Positions 26,235 through 35,533 are shown, counted from the stretch's first letter. The stretch is 64,000 nt of DNA from Anaerolineales bacterium (GCA_019637755.1 JAHBVC010000002.1:611865-675864), one strand, 5' to 3'. Notes: a model not told the origin generated them from the sequence alone. Made by a program: numbers and translations.

Positions 26235-26990
26235 CTACGAGGTAGCCGGCGAGACAGGCACGGCGACGATCAGTACGCGGTGCGTGTTGCTCTCATACGG
26301 CCAGCAAGTAATCACCGTAAGGCGCTCGTCTTCGGTGGGCTGGATCCACTCGGCGTTGGCCACGCGCACCTCCATCGGCTGGTTGCGCTCGGGTAAGACC
26401 GCGGTATACACCACGACATATTGAAAGCGCTGGCCGTTGGAGTAGACCTCGATCTCATCGCCTTTCTGCAAGCGATACAGATCGCGAAACACCTCGCCGT
26501 GTACATTATGGTGGCCATTGAGCACAGTATTGCCGGGCACGCCCAGGCCAGCTGAGGTTTGGTGCCAGCCGACGGCTCGGTAATCAGGAGCCAACCACTG
26601 CTGAAAGGTCTCGTCCTCGTACGACAGATCGATGGAACCAATCGGCACAATGCTGGCATCCAATTCGATGGCGGGAATAATGATGCGATCCGGCACCTGG
26701 CCCACCGGGGTCTCGCCCTCAGCCAACGGCTGCGGCGTGGGGAAGCCATCTGGCATCACGCCTACTGAGACCAGGCTCGGATCGGCCTCGTGCCCCGCGG
26801 AGGAGTACACCGGCAGAAAGCCGGCTTGCTGGGCATCATCGGCCGCCAGGTCGATCGCCGGGGGCATAGTGGCGACATCAAAAACGCTCTTGCCTAGCGC
26901 GAAGACAATCACGGCCAAGCCAAGGAATACCAGCACAATGAACAGGGCATTGGATTCTTTTTTCGTGGGTTGTGGCGGGTACATATCCAT
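26235..26990 (-). CDS. class D/E-type sortase
   Basis: 251 aa. Membrane-anchored transpeptidase: one N-terminal membrane segment (about residues 16-34), a linker, and a sortase domain from residue ~100. Catalytic residues are His in NGHHNVHG (~158), Cys in LTVITC (~229) and Arg in NTHRVLI (~237). It would cleave a P-x-T-G type signal and attach the protein to the wall or polymerise it. A likely substrate lies 110 nt upstream (27100-28791, IPITG). ATG 26990 or 26984; a TAGAAT box 14 nt upstream. Confidence 0.9.
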   Translation of the reverse strand: MDMYPPQPTKKESNALFIVLVFLGLAVIVFALGKSVFDVATMPPAIDLAADDAQQAGFLPVYSSAGHEADPSLVSVGVMPDGFPTPQPLAEGETPVGQVPDRIIIPAIELDASIVPIGSIDLSYEDETFQQWLAPDYRAVGWHQTSAGLGVPGNTVLNGHHNVHGEVFRDLYRLQKGDEIEVYSNGQRFQYVVVYTAVLPERNQPMEVRVANAEWIQPTEDERLTVITCWPYESNTHRVLIVAVPVSPATS

Positions 26991-27044
26991 AGTTTTCTGT
27001 GGTGATTCTATCCTCTAGGCTGCACTCCAGGGTGGTAAAACAAG

Positions 27045-27074
27045 AAAAGCGGGGCCATGCTGGCCCCGCTTTTT
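27045..27074 (-). terminator. terminator of the TPS-repeat protein gene
   Basis: 13-bp stem (27045-27057 with 27061-27073) with GC-rich centre and a T run on the minus strand, after the stop at 27100. Confidence 0.88.
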
Positions 27075-27099
27075 GTTGCTTTCGGGTTACGCGGAGTGC

Positions 27100-28791
27100 C
27101 TAGTCTTCATCCTCGTCTTCGTATTCATCTTCCTGAGCAGCGCGGTGCTGGCGGTCACGGTCAAGCTTCATGCCGATACCCAGCAGGATCAGTGCAAAGC
27201 CGAAGACACCGATGCCCAGGTTCAGGAACATGTTGTCACGGAAGATGGCCGGCAGGTCAATGCCCGTGATCGGGATGAGCACGCCCGGCGTGGGGCTGGG
27301 GGCTACCGTCGGCGTGGGCAGCTCGCCATTGCATAGGGTGCCGCTGTTGTTGTTGCTGAGCGACTTCGACTGGCCATCGGCCGGGTCCATCCACATGATC
27401 GATACGGTGTTAGGCAGGGCACCATTCACCGGCGAGCCGAAGACGATCGTGCTGTTAGCCGGCACGGCGATCGGGCCACCCGAGGCGCTGCCACCCACCA
27501 CCCACCACACAAAGGTGATCGGGTTGGGGTTGGCGTTGCTCACTTCCCAGCGCAGGTCACCCGGCTGAGCTTCGTTGGTGTTGACGATCTCGCCCGCCTG
27601 GTCGACACACAGGCCAACAAAGGTGATGCCATCGCCGGTGATCGGTACAAACACGGTGGGGGTAGCCGTGAAGGTGGCGGTATTGGTGGGCGTATTGGTG
27701 GCCGGCTCCGTATTGGTCGGCGTCAGGCTGGCCAGCAGGGTGCCGGTAGCGGTGATCGTCGGGGAGGCCGTGCCGGTAAAGGTGGGCGTGAAGGTGGCCG
27801 TAAACGTAGCCGTCGAGGTAAAGGTCGCCGTATTGGTCGCGGTGAAGGTTGCCGTAAAGGTCGGCGTGTTCGACGGCGTGCTGGTGTTGGTGAAGGTGGC
27901 GCTAGGCGTCAGCGTACCCGTGGGAGTAATGCTGGGCGTCAGCGTAATCGTCGGCGTATCCGTAGGGGTGGGCGTCGGCGTATCCGTAAAGGTTGCCGTA
28001 GCCGTGGCCGTGTAGGTAGCCGTCGGGGTGGGTGTATCCGTGAAGGTCGCGGTGGCGGTGAATGTCGCCGTGTTGGACGGCGTCAGCGTCGCCGTAAAGG
28101 TCGGCGTGTAGGATGGCGTCAGGGTTGCGGTGGCCGTCGGCGTATCCGATGGGGTCAGGGTCGCCGTGAAAGTGGGCGTATTGGACGGCGTAAAGGTCGC
28201 CGTATACGTCGGCGTGCTGGATGGCGTAAAGGTCGCCGTGTGCGTGGGCGTGTTCGACGGCGTGAAGGTGGCCGTGTACGATGGCGTCAACGACGGCGTC
28301 AACGTAGCGGTATTGGACGGAGTGAGTGACGGCGTGAAGGTCGCCGTGTTGGATGGCGTCAGCGAAGGCGTGAGCGAGGGGGTCAGCGAAGCCGTCAACG
28401 AGGGGGTCAGTGAAGGCGTCAGCGACGGAGTCAGCGAGGGGGTGGGCGTCTTGATGGTGTACTTGCCCTCATCACGACAGTCGACAGTGCCAATTACCTT
28501 CCAGGTCCAGGTGGTGGTGGGCGGAGTGATGGTGCCAATCTGGCGCCAGGGGGAGTTGCCGTTCAGCGCGGGCACATTAAAGCGCGCCACCTCAGACCCG
28601 TTAATCTCTACACGCGCCTGCTGGGCAACTTCATAGATGCCAGACATGTTCTCAACTTCCACGGAGCCAGTTTCGGTTACACGGAAGTTGTAACGGCCAT
28701 TGCAGTCCCAGGCGCGCGCCACACTGTTGGCGGCGGCGGCGACCACGGCCACGATGACTACCGCAAAAAGAAATTTACGCACAGTACTCAT
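27100..28791 (-). CDS. Thr/Pro/Ser-repeat surface protein with IPITG sorting signal
   Basis: 563 aa. Signal peptide, a beta-rich N-terminal domain (about 90 residues), then a long repeat region (about residues 115-380) of TPSLTPS/TPTATFT units, typical of a stalk or glycosylated spacer. A globular domain follows PITGDGITFVG. The C-terminus has IPITG, a membrane segment (FLNLGIGVFGFALILLGIGM), basic residues and an acidic tail, as in sortase substrates. Adjacent to the sortase gene. The gene starts right after the response-regulator stop (ATG 28791, or GTG 28797 overlapping it), so they are coupled. Confidence 0.83.
   Translation of the reverse strand: MSTVRKFLFAVVIVAVVAAAANSVARAWDCNGRYNFRVTETGSVEVENMSGIYEVAQQARVEINGSEVARFNVPALNGNSPWRQIGTITPPTTTWTWKVIGTVDCRDEGKYTIKTPTPSLTPSLTPSLTPSLTASLTPSLTPSLTPSNTATFTPSLTPSNTATLTPSLTPSYTATFTPSNTPTHTATFTPSSTPTYTATFTPSNTPTFTATLTPSDTPTATATLTPSYTPTFTATLTPSNTATFTATATFTDTPTPTATYTATATATFTDTPTPTPTDTPTITLTPSITPTGTLTPSATFTNTSTPSNTPTFTATFTATNTATFTSTATFTATFTPTFTGTASPTITATGTLLASLTPTNTEPATNTPTNTATFTATPTVFVPITGDGITFVGLCVDQAGEIVNTNEAQPGDLRWEVSNANPNPITFVWWVVGGSASGGPIAVPANSTIVFGSPVNGALPNTVSIMWMDPADGQSKSLSNNNSGTLCNGELPTPTVAPSPTPGVLIPITGIDLPAIFRDNMFLNLGIGVFGFALILLGIGMKLDRDRQHRAAQEDEYEDEDED
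27660..28450 (-). repeat. tandem low-complexity coding repeat
   Basis: Degenerate tandem units of about 24-36 bp encoding TPS and TFTAT motifs. Expansion and contraction is likely between strains. Confidence 0.75.
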
Positions 28792-28793
28792 AC

Positions 28794-29555
28794 TCACTCA
28801 CTTGCCAGCTGGTAGCCAAAGCGGGTCTTGTTTAAGATCAACGCCGGGCGGCTGGGGTCCTTCTCGATTTTTTGACGCAGCAAATATACGATCCACTTAA
28901 TGCGCTCGCGGATCTTGTCGTTGTCTTCGCCCCACACCTCGCGCGCCAGCGTCTCATAGGAAACGGGCTTGGGGTGTTGGCGCGCCAGAATTTCAAGCAC
29001 GGCGAACTCGCGCGGGGTCAGATCGATCAACTGATCGCGCAGGGTTACCTGGTGGCTCTGCATATCCACGGCCAGGCCCTGATCGGGGAAGACCAGCACC
29101 GAAGCCGGCTTGGCCGGGCCGGAGCGGCGCAGCGCCGCTTCGATACGCGCCACAACTTCATCGCCCACAAAGGGCTTGGAGACATAATCATCGGCGCCCT
29201 CTTTGAGGCCGCGCACGATGTTCTCTTTTTGGCTGAGCGCCGACAGGATGATGATCGGCGCGTCGCTGATGGCGCGCAACTGGCTCAAAGTCTCCCAGCC
29301 ATCCATTTCGGGCATCATCAGATCGAGCAGCACAATGCTGGGGTTGGTGTCCATCCACTTGCGCAGCGCCTGCTTGCCATCAGAGGCACCGACTACGTTC
29401 ATGCCGGCGCGGCGCAGGGTGAGCTTGAGCAGATTGAGCGTATCGGGATCATCCTCAACCACCATCACGACGCGCTGCGAGCCGAGCTCTTGCACGGCAT
29501 CCAAATCCAGACCAGCAGCGGTGGTATTGAGTTCCTTTTCTTCAGCCAACAGCAC
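28794..29555 (-). CDS. OmpR/PhoB-type response regulator
   Basis: 253 aa. Receiver domain with acidic pair VVEDDPD, phosphoacceptor Asp in IVLLDLMMPEMD and Lys in VSKPF. The C-terminal winged helix (LTPREFAVLEILARQHPK through RIKWIVYLLRQKIE) binds DNA. The N-terminus is 27 residues longer than usual. Start GTG 29555 is the most probable; no strong Shine-Dalgarno. It precedes the surface-protein gene in a coupled operon, so it may control surface genes. No histidine kinase is adjacent. Confidence 0.9.
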   Translation of the reverse strand: MLLAEEKELNTTAAGLDLDAVQELGSQRVVMVVEDDPDTLNLLKLTLRRAGMNVVGASDGKQALRKWMDTNPSIVLLDLMMPEMDGWETLSQLRAISDAPIIILSALSQKENIVRGLKEGADDYVSKPFVGDEVVARIEAALRRSGPAKPASVLVFPDQGLAVDMQSHQVTLRDQLIDLTPREFAVLEILARQHPKPVSYETLAREVWGEDNDKIRERIKWIVYLLRQKIEKDPSRPALILNKTRFGYQLASE

Positions 29556-29604
29556 TATTACCCACTTTTCTTTTCGGTTTCTCGTAGCAAAACAAATCGA
29601 CCTT

Positions 29605-29634
29605 TTAATAACGATAAATTCGGCCGCGAGTCAA
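29605..29634 (-). promoter_or_regulatory. promoter candidate of the response-regulator operon
   Basis: TTGACT -35 (29629-29634), 18-nt spacer, TATTAA -10 (29605-29610), read on the minus strand; leader of about 45 nt. Confidence 0.4.
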
Positions 29635-29673
29635 CCATTTTTCTACTTTTTCCAGCCTAAATCATAACAGATA

Positions 29674-29721
29674 CTAACTTAAATGCAAGCACCGCTTTTG
29701 GGAAGCTTGCATTTAAGTTAG
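29674..29721. repeat. 17-bp perfect inverted repeat with CTAACTTAAAT motif
   Basis: Arms 29674-29690 and 29705-29721 pair perfectly around a 14-nt loop. The outer part of each arm, CTAACTTAAAT, recurs at 29745-29760 and, with one change, at 25285-25300. No T run follows, so it looks more like a protein-binding or processing site than a terminator. Confidence 0.6.
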
Positions 29722-29760
29722 GCGAATTCGGGGCCAGAGGTGAGCTAACTTAAATCTAAC

Positions 29761-31251
29761 CTACTCAGAAAGCTCTACGCTAGACGAGCCACCGCCCCCA
29801 AAAACGACGTCATCATCATAGTTAATGGTAATCCGCCCACCGCCCGTAACGAGAAAGCGGCCAGCAATCATCTGCCCATTTACTGTCTTGTTACTACCCG
29901 AACCAGTCGAGGCAATCCGTGCTTTAGGGGCATAGATGGTACCGGTCATGGAAAGCACCCCGGCCCCGGTTACAGTAAGGTCATTAGTGTTAGCACGCCC
30001 CATAAAAAAGGCCAAGCCCGAATAAGGCCCGCTGGTAGGCGCTTTAGTAGTCAGCGCGGCGCCACCATCAATCGTAATCGCCCCCTTGTTAACATAGATC
30101 ATTCCGTTCAACGTACGCGAAGCCGCGCTATCGCCACCAACATTAAAGCTACCATTCTCTACATGAAATAGTACGCCGGAGCTGCCCGCGGTGAGATTGG
30201 CCTGAGCGCTACTGGTAATGGTTACATTGCCACTGGCGACATAAATACTTACACCTGTCCCTGTGGGCATATTCGTACTTGGCCCGCTGATCGTAAAGTT
30301 ACCATTGGTCACATAATACAAACCGGGTTGCATCGTCACAGGAACATCCGTGGAGATATCGATACTACGATAACGGCCAGGATAAATGGTGACCCCAGTG
30401 GAGCACCAAGCCCGCCCCGTACCGATACTCAAGTTGCCGTTGGCATCCAATACCCCACCACAGGTGCCATGGATCGTGGGCGTGGCTGGAGCGCCAGGCT
30501 GCGCGGGAATGGGTGGAGTAGCCACATCTTCCATTGGATCGCCACGCGGGGTACGCCCCGTCTCTGGCGGCCAAGGCTTGATCCACAGAGAAGGGTTGCC
30601 ATAAGGAATCACCCACGAGGGCAAGCTCACCCCACCCACCAACTGAACCCACTCCGCAACGATGCGTGCTCCACCGGGGCAACCGCTGCCATCCCCGCCA
30701 TCCAGGAATAGAGCGCTCGAGTTTGAGGATTCGACAAATACGCCACCATCCACTACACGCAGGCACCCACTGCTTGGCCCGTAGACCACGTTGTCATTAT
30801 TGGGATCGAGGGCGATCAAGCCATTGCCCCAGCCCACCGCCCCGCCGCCGGGCTTGCAGCGCGCCACGGCGCGGGCCTTGACTTGGGGGGTGCCGGAGTA
30901 CACCAGGCGCCCTAGCGTCAGGGGCAGGCGGCTGGTGATCGTAACAGTCACATACTCGCTACCGGAGGGGTTTTGTACACTCACGGTAACATCTGGCGGC
31001 GCCGCGGTAAAGCCGTTTTGCGCTGCCGATGCCACCGCCGCCGAGACCACGTTGGTGCTATTGCACAAGGCAAACGCGCCGGCCAGCGCGGCATTGTCGG
31101 CGGCGTTCTGCACCGAGCGCCGCTGGCTATAGAGCCGGCCGCCGTCAATGGCCACGCCGGTGATACCCAGCAGGGCCACAAAGACCAGCACCAGTAAAAC
31201 GATTACTTGGCCGCGTTCGTGGGTGGAAGAAGGGGCGGGCTTCATGCACAT
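29761..31251 (-). CDS. TadE/TadG-like secreted protein with beta-repeat region
   Basis: 496 aa. The N-terminus is the TadG/Flp-pilus-associated domain: RGQVIVLLVLVFVALLGITG membrane segment, then IDGGRLYSQRRSVQNAADNAALAGA. The rest is rich in Gly, Ser, Thr and Val with a regular pattern (YVTNGNFTISGPS, ASGNVTITSS, HVENGSFNVGG), suggesting a beta-helix/solenoid outside the cell. AAGG lies 5 nt before ATG 31251. No tadA, tadB or flp gene is near, so it may be a surface protein using the TadG membrane anchor. Confidence 0.78.
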   Translation of the reverse strand: MCMKPAPSSTHERGQVIVLLVLVFVALLGITGVAIDGGRLYSQRRSVQNAADNAALAGAFALCNSTNVVSAAVASAAQNGFTAAPPDVTVSVQNPSGSEYVTVTITSRLPLTLGRLVYSGTPQVKARAVARCKPGGGAVGWGNGLIALDPNNDNVVYGPSSGCLRVVDGGVFVESSNSSALFLDGGDGSGCPGGARIVAEWVQLVGGVSLPSWVIPYGNPSLWIKPWPPETGRTPRGDPMEDVATPPIPAQPGAPATPTIHGTCGGVLDANGNLSIGTGRAWCSTGVTIYPGRYRSIDISTDVPVTMQPGLYYVTNGNFTISGPSTNMPTGTGVSIYVASGNVTITSSAQANLTAGSSGVLFHVENGSFNVGGDSAASRTLNGMIYVNKGAITIDGGAALTTKAPTSGPYSGLAFFMGRANTNDLTVTGAGVLSMTGTIYAPKARIASTGSGSNKTVNGQMIAGRFLVTGGGRITINYDDDVVFGGGGSSSVELSE

Positions 31252-31309
31252 GGCTACCTTAAAGGCTCCTAGCGCTTAAGTATAGCGAGGAGTCGCCTGT
31301 TTTTCGCCC

Positions 31310-32716
31310 TTACTTTTGACCCAGTTCGCGCGTGACGGCAAACGAAGTAAACGGCACGGCAAAGCGATCGACTTCCTCGTAGCTACCGAGCGTATCCATT
31401 AGGCCTAAACGCCCACCGTTTTGACTCTGCTCCAGGATCAGGAAGCGCGCCGCATCCACCCATTGCACTTGCAGCGCGAAAGGTGCCAGCGTGCCCGGCA
31501 GGGCCAGCGGGCTAACTTGGCTGTCGGCGGCGTTGGCCAGCACTAAGCGGGCGGCGCCATCTACATAGGAGTACAGGTAGCGACTGCTATCCGGCGACCA
31601 AGCCAGGAATTGGATCTGCTCGCCGCGCAACACCGGCGACTCATTGCTGCCGTTGCTCAGCGCAATCACCAGCTCGTTGGCGCCGCTATCGCCATCCAGC
31701 GGGCGCAGGTAGGCCACCCGCCCGCCATCGGGCGAGAAGCGCGCCGCGCCCATGATGAAGAAGGCCGCCTGCACGCTGCCTGCCTGGAAGGCGGGCGTGC
31801 CATCCAAGGGAATCCACCACAACGCGGTCTCCGGCCGCCCAGGGGCCAAGGCATCTGCCGGCGGCACAGCCACCAGCAGGGCGCGGCCATCCTGCGCCCA
31901 ATACAGTGGCGGGCTGTAGAGATATTCACTGTAGGTGATGACCTGTGAAAAGGTGATCAGCTCACGGCGCAAATAGCTGCCATCGCTATTGATCACATGC
32001 ACCTGCGTGGGGGTAGAGAAGGCGATCTGCTGACCATCTGGCGAGAAGGCAAATTCGTCACCGCCCTGCTCCACGCCCAGCAATGGGGTCAGCTCACCTG
32101 AATCGACATTGACCAGCGTAAGATCATTGCGTAAGGTACGCCCCACACCGGGGTGCAGCATCTGAGTATTGAAGGCCAGGCTGTGGCTGCGCGGCTGAAA
32201 CTGGAAACGTGCAACCGAGGCGATGTTGTTGCCATCCGGCACTGGCTGGCTGGCCAAGTAGGCCGTATCCACCAAGGCGCGGTTGTTGGCGCCATCACTG
32301 CTCACCACCCACAGCTCGGCCAGCGTTTCTGGCGCTGCAAATTCGCTATCAGGGTCGTACTGCGGGTTCGGCTGGCTGCGCGTATAGGCAATGCGGCAAC
32401 CATCGCCGGAGATCGCTACCTCCAGTACATCCGCGCTTTCGGTGAGCTGCGTGCGCATGCCGCCCTGGGTCCACAACCACAGGTTGCCGTCCTTTACATA
32501 GGCCACGTTCACCAAGCCAGCATTGCTGCAGGCCGGCTCGCTGGGCGCCTGCGTAGCCACTTCGCCCAGTGTAGGCTGCGCAGTGGGCACCGGCTGCCCG
32601 TTGGCCGCCAGGGTGGCGGCTACACTGGTGGCCACTTGATCCGCTGCGCTGATGTTTGCAGCGCAAGCCGCCAGCAATAGGTTGAGGCATAGCAGGGCAA
32701 GGATTTTGAAACGCAT
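31310..32716 (-). CDS. lipoprotein with TolB/WD40-like beta-propeller
   Basis: 468 aa. Lipobox LLLAAC at residues 13-18 means attachment to a lipid. Repeated propeller blades follow, of TolB/WD40 type: SPDGQQIAFSTPTQ, SPDGGRVAYLRPLDG, SPDSSRYLYSYVD. It has a Shine-Dalgarno GGAG about 7 nt upstream and a TAGAAT box ~25 nt upstream of ATG 32716. It is divergent from the MarR gene. A role in cell-surface sensing or scaffold is likely, substrate unknown. Confidence 0.82.
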   Translation of the reverse strand: MRFKILALLCLNLLLAACAANISAADQVATSVAATLAANGQPVPTAQPTLGEVATQAPSEPACSNAGLVNVAYVKDGNLWLWTQGGMRTQLTESADVLEVAISGDGCRIAYTRSQPNPQYDPDSEFAAPETLAELWVVSSDGANNRALVDTAYLASQPVPDGNNIASVARFQFQPRSHSLAFNTQMLHPGVGRTLRNDLTLVNVDSGELTPLLGVEQGGDEFAFSPDGQQIAFSTPTQVHVINSDGSYLRRELITFSQVITYSEYLYSPPLYWAQDGRALLVAVPPADALAPGRPETALWWIPLDGTPAFQAGSVQAAFFIMGAARFSPDGGRVAYLRPLDGDSGANELVIALSNGSNESPVLRGEQIQFLAWSPDSSRYLYSYVDGAARLVLANAADSQVSPLALPGTLAPFALQVQWVDAARFLILEQSQNGGRLGLMDTLGSYEEVDRFAVPFTSFAVTRELGQK

Positions 32717-32789
32717 GGCACTCTCCGCAGGGTGGTGTTGATTCTAATATACGCCTCCGCAGCCACAGAGTTTTCCGCTATACGGTTTG

Positions 32790-32814
32790 ATGTCTAACAG
32801 TTAGAATACTAACC
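32790..32814 (+). promoter_or_regulatory. marR promoter with overlapping operator
   Basis: TAGAAT at 32802-32807, 7 nt before ATG 32815. The region reads CTAAC-A-GTTAG-AATA-CTAAC (32794-32813), which forms two overlapping inverted repeats over the -10 box, suited to a dimeric MarR protein. Autorepression is inferred. Confidence 0.55.
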
Positions 32815-33267
32815 ATGAACCGGCCAACTTTGGAAAGCGAAGTATGTACCGCATTGATCCGCGTGGGCACACGCATGGCGGCGGGCTTTGACCAGCGCTT
32901 TGCCGAGTTCAGCCTGACCCAAGCGCAGTTCCGCACGCTGGTGGGTGTGATCATGTTAGACCGCGGCGAGGGCATTACCCCCTCGGAGCTGGCAGACCAC
33001 TTGTTTGTGGAGCGCGCCACACTCTCGGTGGTGGCGCAGGCACTGGTCAAGCGCGGGCTGCTGGTGCGCCGCCCGGGTGCGAACCGCCGCAGCCACCGGC
33101 TCTCACTTACCGAGGCGGGCATAGCCATACTGCAACAGAGCATAGCCCCGGCGCTGCAGCTGGCAGACGAGACGGTGCAGGGCCTATCGCAAGCGGCGCT
33201 GCAAAACATGCTCGCCAGCCTGAACCATCTGGAAGCGCATCTGCGCCAGGCGCAAAAGAAGGCCTAA
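32815..33267 (+). CDS. MarR-family transcriptional regulator
   Basis: 150 aa. Winged-helix MarR fold: FSLTQAQFRTLVGVIMLD, the recognition helix in ITPSELADHLFVERATLSVVAQ, and wing RRPGANRRSHRLSLTEAG. Divergent from the propeller lipoprotein gene and followed by an ABC-2 exporter. It probably represses that exporter or itself in response to a small molecule. Confidence 0.9.
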   Translation: MNRPTLESEVCTALIRVGTRMAAGFDQRFAEFSLTQAQFRTLVGVIMLDRGEGITPSELADHLFVERATLSVVAQALVKRGLLVRRPGANRRSHRLSLTEAGIAILQQSIAPALQLADETVQGLSQAALQNMLASLNHLEAHLRQAQKKA

Positions 33268-33335
33268 GCCGCAAACAACCCACACCCCCGCTCACTCGTA
33301 TATAGGATGTTCGCCAAATCAACCAAGGAAATGAC

Positions 33336-34283
33336 ATGAGCCAACCCATCTTGCAGGCGCAAGACCTGCACAAACATTACGAAAAAACCCACGCGGTACA
33401 AGGCATCAGCTTTGAGATTCAGCAGGGGGAGATCTTCAGCCTGCTGGGGCCAAACGGCGCCGGTAAAACCACCACCATCTCGATATTGAGCTGCTTGCTC
33501 AGCCCTAGCGAGGGCGACGCCCTCATTGACGGCCACTCAGTACGAAGAGACGCCGACGCGGTGAAAAAGATCATTGGCGTGGTGCCGCAGGAAATTGCGC
33601 TGTACCCTGACCTGACGGCGCGCGAGAACCTGATGTTCTGGGGCAAGATGTACAGCCTGGGCGGCGCCCACCTCAAGCAACGCGTCGAAGAGACGCTGGA
33701 GATCGCCGGTCTGAGCGACCGCGCCAACGAAAAAGTGGAGAGCTACTCCGGCGGCATGAAGCGGCGCATCAACATTGCCGTGGGCTTGCTGCATGAGCCC
33801 AAGGTGCTGTTCATGGATGAGCCCACCGTAGGCATTGACCCGCAAAGCCGCCGCCGCATTCTGGATACGGTGCTGGAGCTTAACCAGCGCGGGCTAACCG
33901 TGCTGTACACCACCCACTATATGGAAGAAGCCGCCGAGCTGAGCAAGCGCATCGGCATTGTGGACCACGGCAAGTTGATTGCGCTGGGCACGCAGGACGA
34001 GCTGACCCAGCTGGTGGGCGAGCGCGATGCGCTGCAGATTGGCATCAGTGGTATCAGCGAGCCGCAACCGCTGCTGGCGCAGCTGAATGCGCTGAACGGC
34101 ATCCACAAGGCGGCCTACGAAGACGAGCTGCTCTTGCTGCAAGCTGACCACGCCAATGAGCAACTCAGCGGCATCATCGCCGCCATCACGGGCGCCGGGG
34201 GCCAGGTCAAGAGCATCAAGATCGAGGAACTCAACCTTGAAGCGGTGTTCCTGCACCTCACCGGCCGTGCCCTGCGAGACTGA
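33336..34283 (+). CDS. ABC transporter ATP-binding protein (ABC-2 exporter)
   Basis: 315 aa. Walker [10 protein letters not shown], signature YSGGMKRR, Walker [13 protein letters not shown], and switch His TTHYMEE. The C-terminal 80 residues are the extension typical of DrrA/CcmA-like exporters. Shine-Dalgarno AAGGAA is 7 nt upstream. First gene of an export operon with two permeases, 2 nt apart from the next gene. Confidence 0.95.
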   Translation: MSQPILQAQDLHKHYEKTHAVQGISFEIQQGEIFSLLGPNGAGKTTTISILSCLLSPSEGDALIDGHSVRRDADAVKKIIGVVPQEIALYPDLTARENLMFWGKMYSLGGAHLKQRVEETLEIAGLSDRANEKVESYSGGMKRRINIAVGLLHEPKVLFMDEPTVGIDPQSRRRILDTVLELNQRGLTVLYTTHYMEEAAELSKRIGIVDHGKLIALGTQDELTQLVGERDALQIGISGISEPQPLLAQLNALNGIHKAAYEDELLLLQADHANEQLSGIIAAITGAGGQVKSIKIEELNLEAVFLHLTGRALRD

Positions 34284-34285
34284 GC

Positions 34286-35533
34286 ATGAAAGCCCTTGAG
34301 ATTGCGTTCAAAGATACGCTGACGCGCTTCCGTGACTGGAAGGCGTTGGTAGGCATGCTGGCCGCCCCGCTGATGATCAGCGCGCTGATCGGCTTGGCGT
34401 TTGGCAACTTCTCTAGTGATGAGGCGCCTATCGAGAACATTCGCATGGCGCTGGTGAACCTGGACGACGGCGAACTCGGCCAAGCCTATGAAGACGTGCT
34501 CACCAGCCCTGATTTGGAGAACCTGATCGCCCTGGAGATCAGTGAGGATGCCGCGGCGGCCAAAGCGCGCATTGAAAGTGGCGAACTGCGCGCCGTATTG
34601 GTGATCCCTGCAGATTTTAGTGAAACCGTCATCCCTGACGGCGAAGGCGAAAGCGGCACAGCCAGCGTGGAGCTGCATACCGACCCTGCCGCATCCGTGA
34701 GCCCGATCATCGTCAAGAGCATTGTGGAGCGCATCAGCGCCAGCATCAACACCATGCTGCTGGCGGGCAGCGTATCTGGCGACCGCATTGCGCCGTATGC
34801 ACCGCTGCTGGGCGCCGAGATGGCCACCCTGGGCGAAGCGATTGGCGCCGAACTGCAAAGCGAGCGCTTTGATTTCCAGGAGCCCACACTGTCTTTGGAG
34901 ATGATCGCTACCGGCGAAGATGAAGAGCCGTTTGACCCCTTCGCCTTCTTCATTCCCGGTATGGCGGTGTTCTTTTTGATGTTCAGCATGTTCGAAGGGT
35001 CCCGCTCCATCCTGCAAGAAGAGCGCAACTGGACCTTGCAACGGTTGATGAGCACGCCCACCCCCACTTGGCAAATCATCTTGGGCAAGATGGGCGGCAC
35101 ATTCCTCACCGGCTTGTTGCAGTTCATCGTACTGGTGCTCAGCTCGGCACTGCTGTTTGGCGTCAACTGGGGTAACTCCATTCTGGGGCTGCTGATCATG
35201 GTCGTGCTGACGGTGTTCGCCGCCAGCGGGCTGGGCGCCATGCTGACCGCCTTCTCGCGCAACGAGAACCATGCCGGCGTGGTGGGCAGTGCCGTTTCGT
35301 TGGTGTTCGGTGCGCTGGGCGGCAGTTTCTTCCCCACGGATGGGCTGACTGGCATCGTCAACCTGGCCAGCAAGCTCACCGTCAATCGCTGGGCGATGGA
35401 CGGACTGCTGGCGCTCACCGTTGAGCGCGGCGGGCTGGCCGACATTCAAACCCCGGCGCTGGTGCTGGCCGTGATTGGCCTCGTGACCTTTGGCCTGGCC
35501 CTGATGGCCTTTCAGAAACGGTTCGTGAAATGA
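34286..35533 (+). CDS. ABC-2 transporter permease
   Basis: 415 aa. One N-terminal membrane segment, a large extracellular domain (residues 45-210), then five or six helices in the C-terminal half: FIPGMAVFFLMFSMFEGSRS, an MSTPTPTWQIILGK loop, LVLSSALLFGVNWG and so on. ABC2_membrane_3-type fold. Drug, lipid or polymer export is inferred from the ABC-2 context. Confidence 0.9.
   Translation: MKALEIAFKDTLTRFRDWKALVGMLAAPLMISALIGLAFGNFSSDEAPIENIRMALVNLDDGELGQAYEDVLTSPDLENLIALEISEDAAAAKARIESGELRAVLVIPADFSETVIPDGEGESGTASVELHTDPAASVSPIIVKSIVERISASINTMLLAGSVSGDRIAPYAPLLGAEMATLGEAIGAELQSERFDFQEPTLSLEMIATGEDEEPFDPFAFFIPGMAVFFLMFSMFEGSRSILQEERNWTLQRLMSTPTPTWQIILGKMGGTFLTGLLQFIVLVLSSALLFGVNWGNSILGLLIMVVLTVFAASGLGAMLTAFSRNENHAGVVGSAVSLVFGALGGSFFPTDGLTGIVNLASKLTVNRWAMDGLLALTVERGGLADIQTPALVLAVIGLVTFGLALMAFQKRFVK

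Noticed and set aside
27660..28450. Regular 24-36 bp repeats resembling a CRISPR array
   Set aside because: Units are in-frame coding repeats with no conserved unit or unique spacers and no cas genes.
27575..28636. Plus-strand frames rich in Val/Gly/Asp (VAVKVGVxDGV repeats)
   Set aside because: Mirror of the Thr/Pro/Ser repeat of the surface protein on the other strand.
34115..35449. 444-residue minus-strand frame opposite the ABC exporter
   Set aside because: Shadow of coupled ABC genes, no motif.
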